Origin: Adiantum capillus-veneris
Taxonomy: Eukaryota; Streptophyta; Polypodiopsida; Polypodiales; Pteridaceae
Direction of reading: 5' to 3'
Assembly (NCBI GenBank): GCA_014529385.2
Contig: CM043944.1
Span: 51,161,768-51,225,767 of the forward strand
DNA length: 64,000 bases
Part shown: positions 37,490-48,289 of the stretch, piece after piece
Layout of the letters: each line of letters begins with the position of its first letter
Numbering within the stretch: position 1 is the first letter of the stretch
Program-made: the position numbers and the translations under genes
Notes under the pieces: generated by a model
Database searches by the model: none
Seen by the model: the letters and a program-made list of their open reading frames with translations, nothing else
Told to the model about the DNA's origin: nothing

Positions 37490-37890
37490 CCTAAGGTAGA
37501 GGAGGCTCACTCTCTTTTCTTTGATGGAGCCTACAAGAGGAAAGTGGACAAAGCTGCAGCAGGCATTGTTATCTTCAACGAGCAAGGGGATAAGGTTTTA
37601 TCCATTGGGAATCTCTTGGATTCTCACTCTAACAATGAGGCAGAATATGCAGCCTTAACTCTTGGGTTAGAGTGATGTGTGACACAGGGCATTCAACGGT
37701 TAAATGTATTTGGTGATGCCATGCTTTTAATAAAACAAATACAAGGAACTTGGGCTTGTAAAAATCATAGCTTGCTAGGCCATTTGCGCAAAGTCAAGGA
37801 ACTTTTAGGAAAATTTCAAGTTGTACAATTACATCATGTCCCTCGAGCAGAAAATCAAGAAGCAGATGCTCTAGCTAGAGAGAAGCTGCA
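37490..37890 (+). pseudogene. Second (archaeal-type) RNase H of Tat-type element
   Basis: After the first RNase H comes a separate RNase HI fold with all four acidic positions visible: SLFFDGAYKRK (D), NNEAEYAALTLGLE (E), NVFGDAMLLIKQIQGTW (D) and ENQEADALARE (D). A TGA at 37673 follows GLE where an arginine or cysteine codon would be expected. Acquisition of this additional RNase H is a hallmark of Tat-lineage gypsy elements in plants. Confidence 0.85.
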
Positions 37891-37899
37891 AGATGTTTC

Positions 37900-39282
37900 A
37901 GTGGTGGGTGCTATCAAGTTGAAGCTGCCTCTCTTCCAAGGTAGAGATGCTATGCCTGACATCATGAGTTTCTTGGACACAGGAGAGTGTCCTAAGGATC
38001 TTACTAAGGGCCAAAAGCAGTGGCTTGTGTGTAAGGCAACAAAATACCGCCTTATCAATGACGGCCTCTACTGCAAGGGTAAGGATCAAATTCTTAGGCG
38101 TGTACCTCTCTCTAGAGAGATCACTGAAATCATTTCGAGTTGCCATGATGGTGTTTGCGGAGGACACTTTGCACTTGACATCACTAGTAGAAAGATTCTA
38201 CAAGCCGGGTTTGTATGGCCTAGTCTACATAGGGATGTGCATCATTGGTGTAAAACATGCAAGGAATGTCAAAAGGCAAGGGATAGGAGGCTCACATATG
38301 AGCCACAGACTCCTATAATCTCATATGGACCATTTGAGAAATGGGGAATTGATGCTATTGGGCCTTTGCCAAGGAGCCAATCAGGTAAATTTTATATCAT
38401 CATGGGTGTGGACTACATGACCAGGTGGGCTGAAGCAGTTGCCACCACCCGGATTACAGCTAAGGAAGTGGCTAAGTTTGTATTTGAAAACATTTGTTGC
38501 CATTTTGGCACTCCTCTTGAAATAATTTCTGACAGGGGACCAGGTTTTAGAGAAGACCTTGTAGGAGAGCTAATGGAGAAGTTAGGTATCTCACGACGAC
38601 ACTCAACTCCCTACTACCCACAATGCAATGGTTTGGTGGAAAAGGTAAATGGTATGATCTGCAAGATTGTCACTAAACATGTAAACAATCACAACAGTGA
38701 TTGGGAGAAGCATCTTATGGCTGCACTTTGGGCTTATCACACTTCATTTTGCACATCCCTTGGGTTCACACCATATCACTTGGTGTTTGGTAAGGAAGCC
38801 ATTTTACCCATTGAAGTACAATTGGCTAGTGTCAGGGTGCTAGCTGGGTAGGTGGAACGTCCTAATGCTCATCTCCACAACCACATTCTTGATCTAGAGA
38901 GGCTTCAACTAGACAGAGAAATGCTATCAAATATTATGCAGCACAGGCAGAGCAACGTCGACTTACCTTCAACAAGGGACTTTGGGCAAAAGGTCTCAAG
39001 AAAGGTATGTTGGTCCTACGGTATGATAACAGGTTTGACATTAGGAAGGATAAAAAGTTTTCACCCAGATGGGAGGGGCCATTTGTCATTAGAAAGCGCT
39101 ACGCCAATGGCAGTTACCGATTGATGGATGCAGATGGTAGGCTCCACAAAACACGTGTCAATGGATGGAGGTTGAAGCAATACTTTTTGAGATTTGATCA
39201 AACACCTATATTGGAAATCCCCGAGGAGGTAGACTCCTCCACCTCAATTGAAGAAGGATCAAGTACAACGCTGGAGGCATGA
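37900..39282 (+). pseudogene. Integrase of Tat-type element
   Basis: The zinc-binding HHCC part reads SCHDGVCGGHFA with CKTCKECQKA. The catalytic triad is D in WGIDAIGPL, D in IISDRGPGF and E in NGLVEKVNGM. A TAG stops the frame at 38849. A frameshift near 38990 moves the reading to the frame ending at 39282, which carries the C-terminal module SPRWEGPFVIRKRYANGSY, the GPY/F-type motif. There is no chromodomain. A purine tract (about 39296-39306) and the 3' LTR follow. Confidence 0.9.
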
Positions 39283-39310
39283 ATACCTCTAGCCTTAGGG
39301 GGAGGGCTAA

Positions 39311-40176
39311 TGAGGCAAGCTTTTCCATGCATGGGAACCCCCCCATATATCTTTGCCCTTTTACCAAAATATTTCCTATTATATAAGTTACTTTTGATTT
39401 TTCTTCCCTTTTTCACAAAAGTTTTAGCCTTTATTAAATAAATAAGACTTATGCTAATCAATCACGATGTAGCATAAATAAGTAAGCTTTCTTTGTTGAT
39501 CTCTCTTTTGACCTTAAATATTAAATATATATATTCTAAATTACATTATATATTTTAGTATTTTCTAATATATTTTTCATGTATATATATTATTCCACCC
39601 TACAAAATATTTTATTCACTAGTTTTCATTTTCAAACCTCAACCCCACTTTCAAATTTCAATAATACCTCCATCTAGATAATTGCCAATCTTTTCAAAAC
39701 TCTAGGTCATGTTTTCATACACATGAAGGAGCTTACACTTGAAGGCAAGAGAGAAGTCCACTCAAAGGGGACCACCAAAAGACCTTTGCAGTCACAAATA
39801 ATACATTATTTGGCTGAATTTTTTAAGTAGATAAGAACCCCAAATCTGAAGGAGCGTTCAACATAAAAGATGTAGCTCGTGATCTCAACTTTTAGCTCGA
39901 TTTTTTTCAGAGTGTGTTGATTGCTTGCAAAAGATGAATAAAAGCCCATTCTCACTCATTCACCACTCCTCTCACCTTATTCTCCAACCACCCCATTCCA
40001 CATTTGGGCGTGGATCTTGAAATTGTTTTCCATGGCATGATTCATTGTGTATATGTATGCGTCCTAGCCGCATATCTTGCTAGGTGGTGCCCCTATTGTG
40101 TATCCCCCATGATGAGGCAATTGTGCATAGTCTTGGTGTAGAGGCCACCGGGTCTATTTTTCACTTCCGCCTCTCA
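39311..40176 (+). mobile_element. 3' LTR of Tat-type element, internally deleted and rearranged
   Basis: From TGAGGCAAGC it matches the 5' LTR to about 39910 and again from about 39950 to the end CTCTCA. About 1.1 kb present in the 5' LTR is missing. At the junction a ~30-bp piece (TGTGTTGATTGCTTGCAAAA...) is the reverse complement of 5' LTR sequence at about 32179-32208. The LTR ends exactly against satellite sequence (ATAACAAAGGCTTGAA). Confidence 0.8.
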
Positions 40177-43100
40177 ATAACAAAGGCTTGAATTGTGGAT
40201 CCAATTGTTGGTATCTCCTAGATCCACCACTTGGACATTCTAATCATGTCTTACAGTTAGGTGACTTCAGCACTTGGCCATCATAACACTTGGGAAGTAT
40301 GTGCATCAAAGATCCACCACTTGGCCATTATAACAAAGGCTTGAATTGTAGATACAATTGTTGGTGTCACCTAGATCCACAACTTGGCCATTCTAACCAT
40401 GTCCTAAAGTTAGGTGCATTCAGCAATTGGCTATCATAACACTAGTAATTTTAAACAATGTGTGTGGGTTGAGTAGATCCTAGATCCACCACTCGGCCAT
40501 TAGAACAAAGTCTTGAAGTGTGGATCTAATTTTTGGTATCTCTTAGATCCACCACTTGGCGATTCTAACCATGTCTTAAAGGTAGGTGCATTCAGCACTT
40601 AGCCATCATAGCACTTGTAATTTTACACAATGTTTGTGGGATGAGTGGATCCTAGATCCACCACTTGGCCATTTAGACTAAGAATTGGGAAGCAGGTGCA
40701 TCAAAGATCCACCCTTTGGCCATTATAACAAAGGCTTCAAATATGGATCCAATTGTTGGTGTCTCCTAGATTCACCACTTGGCCATTCTAGCCATGTCCT
40801 AAAGTTAGGTGCATTCAACACTTGGCCATCATAACACTTGTAATTTTACACAATGTTGATGCGATGAGTAGATCCTAGATCCACCACTTGGCCATTAAGA
40901 CAAAGAATTGGGAAGTAGGTGCATCAAAGATCCACCACTTGGCCATTATAACAAAGGCTTGAAATGTAGATCCAATTCTTGGTGTTTCCTAGATCCACCA
41001 CTTGGCCATTCTAACCATGTCTTAAAGTTACGCGCATTTAACACTTGGCCATCATAACACTTGTAGATTTACACAATTTTTGTGGGATGAGTAGATTCTA
41101 GATCCACCACTTGGCCATTTACACTAAGAATTGGGAAGTAGGTGCATCAAAGATCCACCACTTGGCCATTATAACAAAGGCTTCAAATATGGATCCAATT
41201 GTTGGTGGCTCCTAGATCCACCACTTGGCCATTCTAACCATGTCTTAAAGTTAGGTGGATTCAACACTTGGCCATCATAACACTTGTAATTTTACACAAT
41301 GTTGGTGGGATGAGTAGATCCTAGATCGACCACTTGGCCATTTAGACTAAAAATTGGAATGTAGGTGATCCACCACTTTGCCATTATAACAAAGTCTTGA
41401 AATGTGGATCCAATTGTTGGTGTCTCCTAGATCCACCACTTGGTGCATTCAACACTTGGCCATCATAACACTTGTAATTTTACACAATGTTTGTGGAATG
41501 AGTAGATTCTAGATCCACCACTTAGCCATTTAGACTAAGAATTGGGAAGTAGGTGCATCAAAGATCCACCACTTGACGATTATAACAAATGCTTGAAATG
41601 TGGATCCAATTGTTAGTGTCTCCTAGATCCACCACTTGTTGGCCAGTCTAACCATGTCTTAAAGTTAGGTGGATTCAAGACGTAGCCATGATAACACTTG
41701 TAATTCTACACAATGTTAGTGGGATGACTAGATCCTAGATCCAACACTTGTCCATTTAGAGTAAGAATTGGTGAGTAGGGGCATCAAAGATCCACCAATT
41801 GGCCATCATAACAAAAGCTTGAATTGTAGATACACGTGTTGGTGTCACCTAGATCCACCACTTGGCCATTCTAACCAGGTCCTAAAGTTAGGTGCATTCA
41901 GCACTTGCGGCCATCATAACATTGGTAATTTTACCCAATGTCTGTGGGATGAGCAGATTCCTAGATCCACCACTTGGCCATTAGAATGAAGGCTTGAAAT
42001 GTGGATCCAATTGTTGGTATCTCTTAGATCCAACACTTGGCCATTCTAGTCATTTCTTAAAGGTAAGTGCATTCACCACTTGGCAATCATAACACTTGTA
42101 ATTTTACACAATGTTTGTGGGATGAGTAGATCCTAGATCGACCACTTGGTCATTTAGACTTAGAATTGGGAAGTAGGTGCATCAAAGATCCACTACTTGG
42201 CCATTATAACAGAGGCCTGAAATGTGGATCCAATTGTTGGTGTCTCCTAGATCCACCACTTGGACATTCTAACCATGTCTTAACAGTAGGTTGGTAATGG
42301 GACACTTTTATGTCCTGGGACACTTTTATGTCCTGTTAAGTGACCATTTTCCTTGAATTATGTCCAGAGTTTCAAAATGGATTTTGAGGTGCTATATGTA
42401 TAGAAAGTTGTCTCATGAGCTGAAAAAAACTCGACATTTTTTTGGAATATCAATTCCATCTTTAACCTTGTCCTTGCACAACATTTCACAACCTAAACTG
42501 TGTGAAAAAACGGGTCCTGTTTTTGGCTTTTTTCAACTTTTTGCAACTATACCACTTTAGAATTCATGTTTGTGAGGTCTATAATGCTAGAGAACTATCT
42601 TTAGTAGTCCTCAACATGTCCTGATGCTTCTAGGGAGAAATAAATGTTAAAGTTGTAAGTTATGACCACATTACAAAAATTGTCAAATCCTGTTTTTTAG
42701 CCAATTTTAGCTCTTCTATGATTTTTTTGGTGGCTTTCATGATATCCAAATGCAGTTTTGATTTTCTATGTCGCATATTGTAACATAAAGCTAATATTCA
42801 TTGAGTTTTGGGGCACCTAATACCCTATTTTGCATAGTAGACAACGATGGTTGATTTTTTCAATTATAGAAGAAAACGAAACATTCTAGTATATCAAGTA
42901 TAGCTTTTTCAATATTGTTAGTTTCTTGTGACAAGTACATGCATTTTGTAGGTAGTAACCATATCTAGTCATAAGGATCAAATTTGGCTAGATTTTGAAT
43001 AGTTTCTATGGGATTCTACAACTCATAATGTTGAACCCAGTTTTTTCATGTTTGCTGTATTTAGCACTGCATCTTTGTCCCCAAGATTCTCCTTGGTAAG

Positions 43101-44033
43101 AGATGTATTATTCTTTTGACATGCTCCATGGCTCCTTATGAACCTAAAGGACAATAGGGAACTAAGAAAACATGCATATATTATTTGTATTGAGCATGGC
43201 TATAGAAACTTTTATGATAGGTTTGTAGAATGGTAAAAATTCAACTTTTTTGTACCTATTTCTTTTGGCAAAACAAAAAATAGTGAGTGAGAAGCAATCA
43301 TATGTTCTGATCACCAACCCATTGAAGTTAACTAGGGAATTTATCTCAAGTCCTACAAAAATCCCTAATCTTATTTTTATGCAACAAAACGTAAGAAATG
43401 ACTGTTTTGATGAAAATGTACCGGTCCATCAACTTTGGAGGCTTGGTGTGACCAAAAGATGAGACATTTTACAAGTTTCTTATTTTTTCCATGTGTAGTA
43501 GGCCTTGAACTATAACCTCATGAAAGGATTTTACAAAATGAGTGGATCTACTATGGTTTTGGAGGTTTTTTTCAAAACCCTGAAAGGACACTTTTATGTT
43601 CTGTTAGGTTAACAACCTAGTGTTAAAGATAAGTGCATTCAACACTTGGCCATCATAACACTTGTAATTTTACACAATGTTGGTGGCATGATTAGATCCT
43701 AGATCCACCACTTGGTCATTATAACAAAGGATTGAAATGTGAATCCGATTGTTGGTATCTCCTAGATCCACCACTTGGTCATTCTAACCATGTGTTAAAG
43801 TTAGGTGCATTCAACACTTGGCTATCATAACACTTGTAATTTAACACCATGTTTATGGGATGAGTAGATTCTAAATCCACCACTTGGCCATTATAACAAA
43901 GGCTTGAAATGTGGATCCAATTGTTGGTGTCTCCTAGATCCACCACATGGCCATTCTAACCATATATTAAAGTTAGGTGGATTCGACACTTAGCCATGAT
44001 AACACTTGTAATTTTACACAATGTTAGTGGGAT
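40177..44033. repeat. Satellite block 1, ~222-bp higher-order unit of four ~47-62-bp subunits
   Basis: Each higher-order unit has four versions of CCACTTGGCCAT with distinct tails: ATTCTAACCATGTCTTAAAG, ATCATAACACTTGTAATTTT, ATTTAGACTAAGAATTGGGA and ATTATAACAAAGGCTTGAAA. Equivalent points lie near 40760, 40981 and 41204, which gives the 222-bp period. Some units are shortened (for example near 41430). The block is interrupted by the insertion at 42287-43619 and ends at the truncated chromovirus LTR. Confidence 0.9.
42287..43619. mobile_element. 1.33-kb non-coding insertion in satellite, short TIRs
   Basis: It splits a satellite unit between GTCTTAACAG and GTGTTAAAG, an imperfect 9-10-bp duplication. 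Its ends are TAGGTTGGTAA and TTAACAACCTA, an 11-bp inverted repeat with one mismatch. Inside each end lies GGACACTTTTATGTCC or a one-base variant (two copies on the left, one on the right), itself a small hairpin. There is no ORF above 70 codons with a domain. A non-autonomous MULE- or hAT-like DNA transposon is a possibility; no transposase is seen. Confidence 0.55.
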
Positions 44034-44529
44034 GAGTCCACTTCAAGGTTCATCCAATAGGAATTGGGTACACCTTGTGGGCATCTGGCCTAGGGAGCTG
44101 ACATGTGTCCCTCACTCCCTTTGTGTAAAGGGAGCTTGTGTGTGTGTGTGGCCTTCTCTCTCATCCCCTACTTGCTAGGCTCGCCCCCTCCTATGTAGGG
44201 ATATTCAAAGACTTTTTTGGTCACACACAAAGCATCCAATTCCCTTAAGGTTGACCTTTGGACACAACCTTTGAATTTTGGAACCTTAGCATTTTGGAAG
44301 TCTTAATGGGCTGAACCTTAGGGTCTTTTTAGCCCATTGTTGCACATGGTTCTTTTGCAGATGGCCCCCCCTTTGGATCCCTATTTTCCCTCCTTTGGAT
44401 CCCTAATGTGGTCGGTCTGCTAGCTTAACCAATATTCTAGCTTTTTCTCCCCTGGCACTTCCCCATATTAAATGATCAGTTTAACATGAGAAAATCATTT
44501 AGGAGAATGAGATATTGATTATTATGACA
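44034..44529 (-). mobile_element. Truncated 3' LTR of chromovirus
   Basis: Matches the first ~490 bp of the 5' LTR (51285-51776 read on the minus strand), starting TGTCATAATAATCAATATC. The remaining ~1.1 kb is absent and satellite resumes directly. The element's purine-rich AAGAGAGAGG lies just inside, at about 44533-44543. Confidence 0.85.
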
Positions 44530-44887
44530 TTACCTCTCTCTTGAAATCATAGTCGTCCTCGACTATGGTGTAGTGAAGATAAAGCATATTCATGAGTCCT
44601 TTTCTTAGCGGGTAGAGGATCCCTATGTTACCCTACGACATCATTCCACAATGGATGACTAGTCCAGTTGGAGCTTGAGAGCCTGAAGCTGCCGCAAGCA
44701 TGTCTGCACATTAGTCCTATCAGTCTTCCATAGTAGAGTGACAAGCTCTACTTGGTGTTTGGGAGACGTCGTCTCCACAAACTTGATGTAAGCATGCATA
44801 CTACTTAATTTTTGTGCACAATTTAAAAAAAAAGAGAGTCTCATAAGACAAAAAACTTTGTTCATTTTTAACATTTTGTATATTTGC

Positions 44888-46189
44888 TTACTCTTGGGAA
44901 GCATTGTAAGCATTGACAAGGTTTAGGTTATCCTTTAATTGTATGCCTTGCATCCATCTAGCATCTTCAAAAGGATAATTCTTAAACTTAATAAGATATC
45001 GTCGGATAGTCTTACCGCCTCTTAGTACCTTGTCTTCATGTCGGAGAATGGACTCGGGCTGCAGCACCTCCTCTTGGTCCTCGATCTCCGGTGGGTCTTC
45101 AATAGTTGGTTCTTGAGGTGGCTCTCCTTTGTAAGGCTTTAATAGGCTCACATGGAAAGCATTGTGTATGAGCCAATGATTGGGCAACTTGAGTTGATAG
45201 GCCATCTCATTGATTGGCCTAAGAATCTGGAAGGGACCATAGTACCTTTTTGCGAGTTTAGCATAGTACTTTTGGTGGCCCGTAGGATTCTTGCCCGTCG
45301 TGTGCCTTAATCGAGCCTTGGGAAACTTTAATAAGACCCAATCATTTTCTTTAAAGGTTTGGGCTCTTCTGTGCTTGTCAGCAACAGCCTTTTGCCTTTG
45401 ATGTGAGATAGAGATAGCATCCTTAATCTTTTGAAAAGATTCTTGTAGGCCTCGGCTATACTCATCTGCAGCGAAGATCTTCCCATGTACCTTAAGTAGA
45501 AAGGGACTTTTTGATCTTCCCTCAATTACCTCGAAAGGTGCTTTTCCCGTGAAAGTATGTACAGTGTTATTGTAAGCATACTCCACTAAGGGTAAGTACT
45601 TCTCCCATTGGAATCTTTGATCTACTTCCATTACATAGGCTTTTAGTAGATCGAGAATTGTTAGGTTAGCTATTTCACTTTGGCCATCCGTTTGTGGATG
45701 ATAGGCCGAAGAGTAGTTTAGCCTTGTTCCTAAATTCTCAAAGAGACCCTTCCACAAATTACTGGTCATTCTAGGATCTCTATCCGACACTATAGACATT
45801 GGCAAACCATGGTACTTGAAAATTTGTGAAATGAAGAGGGTTGACATTTGATGGGATTTGATAGTCTTTTTGATAGGTATAAAATGAGCTTGTTTACTGA
45901 ACCTGTCTACTATCGTCCATATTCCCGTATTCCCATGGATAGACTTAGGCAATCCAAAGATAAAATCCATGGATATGCTCTCCCATGGTGAATTAGGAAT
46001 TGGCAAGGGTTGAAGCAATCCAAGTTGCTTCCATCTATCAAATTTTGTCTTTTGGCAAACCACACATTTAGAAACATACTCTTGTATGTTCACTTTCATG
46101 GTAGGCCAATAGAAATATGTTTCAATTCCCTTTAAGGTAGACTGAATCCCTCTATGCCCCGCATACGGTGGAGCATGAGATTCATACAT
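44888..46189 (-). CDS. Integrase with chromodomain (chromovirus pol 3' part)
   Basis: A 433-codon open frame. It begins in the zinc-binding region (HAPPYAGHRGIQ with CVVCQKTK), then has the core triad D in SMDFIFGLPK, D in VSDRDPRM and E in DGQSEIANL. The GPY/F module KRYYGPFQILRPINEMAYQ follows, and the protein ends in a chromodomain (LRGGKTIRRYLIKFKNYPFE, then DARWMQGIQL). The chromodomain is thought to steer chromovirus integration to marked chromatin. This is the best preserved part of the element. The Met at 46189 is not a true start; the frame once continued from RNase H, which is now shifted at about 46185. Confidence 0.9.
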   Translation of the reverse strand: MYESHAPPYAGHRGIQSTLKGIETYFYWPTMKVNIQEYVSKCVVCQKTKFDRWKQLGLLQPLPIPNSPWESISMDFIFGLPKSIHGNTGIWTIVDRFSKQAHFIPIKKTIKSHQMSTLFISQIFKYHGLPMSIVSDRDPRMTSNLWKGLFENLGTRLNYSSAYHPQTDGQSEIANLTILDLLKAYVMEVDQRFQWEKYLPLVEYAYNNTVHTFTGKAPFEVIEGRSKSPFLLKVHGKIFAADEYSRGLQESFQKIKDAISISHQRQKAVADKHRRAQTFKENDWVLLKFPKARLRHTTGKNPTGHQKYYAKLAKRYYGPFQILRPINEMAYQLKLPNHWLIHNAFHVSLLKPYKGEPPQEPTIEDPPEIEDQEEVLQPESILRHEDKVLRGGKTIRRYLIKFKNYPFEDARWMQGIQLKDNLNLVNAYNASQE

Positions 46190-47520
46190 TACTTCTCACG
46201 TAGTGAGTTAGTAAGCATAGTCTATTGCCATAGAGAAGATAACCATCTTGTAAAGTAAATGGTTCTTCTTTCTTCCCTAATGCAAGGGCTGAAATCACAT
46301 CTCTAAAATCGGGATCAATAGCGTACTCATCTATCATTGAAGATAGATCATTGTGAGTTGCTATGGAAACCGCATTCACTCTCGGCCGTCTTGAGAGTGC
46401 ATCAGCTACTTGATTATGCTTGCCAGCAATGTGAGCAATATGAAAATGAAATTGCGAAAGGAAATTTGCCCACATCATTTGTTTGTCGGAGAGCTTGGTC
46501 TGCGTCATGAAGTACTTAAGACTTTGGTGATCTTTTCGCAGAATGAAAGGAGTCCCCAATAAATAGTGCTTCCATGAGTCTAAGGCATGTAGAACTGCAA
46601 GGAGTTATTTTTCGTATATACCTAGAGCTTGCTCAACAGGGTCGAGCCTTCGACTCTCATAGCCTATGGCGTGCCCTTCTTGGAGCAAAACAACTCCAAG
46701 GCAATCACCACAATCATCACATTGGACCTCAAATGGTTTTGAGAGATCCGGTAGTGTAAGCACAGGTTGAGAGATAAGCTTTTCGAAAGCATTGTTCTCC
46801 TTAGCAGACCATGTATACCTAACACTTTTCTTTGTTAGGTCATGTAATGGTCCCGCAATTTGTGAGAACTTTTCTATGAAGCATCTATAGTATGCACACA
46901 TACCTATAAAGCTTCTTAGTTCATGAAGATTCCTTGGTTGCGGCCATCCTTTTATTACCTCTAACTTTGATGGATTCATTTGGATGCCATCTTGAGAGAT
47001 AATATGACCTAAATATTGAATCTCTTGCAAGAAAATTTCACTTTTCTTTTGATTAACATAAAGTTTATTCTCTCTTAAAACCTGAAATATTACCTGGAGG
47101 TGTTGCTTGTGTTCGTCTAATGAGTTAGAGTAGATGATAATATCATCAAAGAACACTCCGGTGAAGGTTCAAGCGGTTGAATGTGGCTAGTGCATTGGTC
47201 AAGCCAAAAGGCATGACAATGTATTCATAAAGACCAAATGTGGTGCAAAATGCGGTCTTTACAATATCTTGATCAACTATCCTTATTTGATGATAGCCAC
47301 TTTTTAGGTCAATCCTACTGAAGTAGGTCGATCCTTGTAGCTTATCAAATAGGTCTTCTACCCGTGGAACGGGAAACCTATTCTTGATAGTGATCCTATT
47401 TAGTGCTCTATAGTCGACACACATACGATATGTGCCGTCTTTCTTTTGCACTAATAGCACAGGTGAGCAAAATGGAGATGAGCTAGGCCTATGAGCTAGG
47501 CCTAACCATGCCCTTCTCAA
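46182..47520 (-). pseudogene. Reverse transcriptase and RNase H of chromovirus
   Basis: RT motifs run from [20 protein letters not shown] through [11 protein letters not shown] and [14 protein letters not shown] to the catalytic [11 protein letters not shown] and YLGHIISQDG. Around 47150 the frame shifts and about a dozen residues normally found between the ATF and DD motifs are lost. A TAA at about 46605 follows GIYEK in RNase H. The frame resumes at FILRKDHQSLKYF and HIAGKHNQVADALSRR and ends in the linker before integrase. Confidence 0.9.
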
Positions 47521-48283
47521 CTAACTCATGCACTTGCCGCATAATCTCCTCTTGTTGAGCTTGAGAAACTCTATAAGGAGGTTTGTTAGGCGGTGAACTT
47601 CCTGGAAGAAGTTCAATTGCATGGTCATCATTAGCTCGTTTAGGAGGTAGCTCACAAGGGATGTCGTCAATAAAAACATCTTGAAACCCCTTGAGAAAAT
47701 TGGATAACTCTAATTCCTTTTGGTTGCTTTTATTTTCTTTTGTTAAAGCATTAGGTTCATTTTGATAATCTTTAACAAAAATCATGTACACGGAAATAGA
47801 GCTCTTTATTGACTTGTTGAAAGCTGGTGTATGTACAATGGGAATAGTGTTACCCATTTCCTTAGCATCTATATATATGTCTTTTTCCCTGAACTTAAAG
47901 GAGATTCTCCTTTCAGGAAATTTAACATTGGCAGCCAGGCGGTCAAACCATGGTGCCCCTAGGATTACATCCTCATGCTTGAGAGGAGAGATAAAGAAGT
48001 CATCTTTGTCCACATAGCTTTGAACATGAAGCCTCAATTTCCCGATTAAGGGAGTGACTGAAGCTTCTTGCTCCTTGAAAGCACTATCTGTGGGTAGGAC
48101 ATCTCCCATCTCGAAGGCTTGTATGCCTAGCTTGGTGGCCAACTCTATAGATATAAAATTGTGAGTAGAACCAGGGTCAAAGAGAATAAAAGCATCATGT
48201 TCTCTTACCTTTCCCCAAGCATGGCATAGAGGAGATCCTTTGTGGTGAGTTTGGTGAGTCTCCTCCTCTTGGATTTCAACCAA
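47489..48283 (-). pseudogene. Aspartic protease and RT N-terminal region of chromovirus
   Basis: Contains FILFDPGSTHNFIS, the retropepsin active site; the usual form is D-[ST/S]-G-[AS]-[TS], here DPGST. VILGAPWF matches the family's second motif. Downstream, DDHAIELLPGSSPPNKPPYR and [14 protein letters not shown] are the approach to RT. The frame shifts at about 47500. Confidence 0.85.
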
Positions 48284-48289
48284 GGAAGA

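Larger units (their letters stand above)
30454..40176 (+). mobile_element. Tat-type Ty3/gypsy retrotransposon with dual RNase H, degenerate
   Basis: The order is duplicated integrase tail, polypurine tract, 5' LTR (30664-32632), PBS-like site, extra 5' ORF, gag, protease, RT, RNase H, second RNase H, integrase, polypurine tract and rearranged 3' LTR (39311-40176). The second RNase H downstream of the first, together with an additional ORF before gag, places it in the Tat/Ogre-like group of plant gypsy elements. It is broken by several nonsense codons and frameshifts, so it cannot move on its own. Its right end abuts the 222-bp satellite. Confidence 0.85.

Noticed and set aside
44659-44919. 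86-codon minus-strand ORF after the integrase
   Set aside because: It overlaps the integrase end in another frame and has no recognisable features; it lies in the 3' untranslated region of the element.
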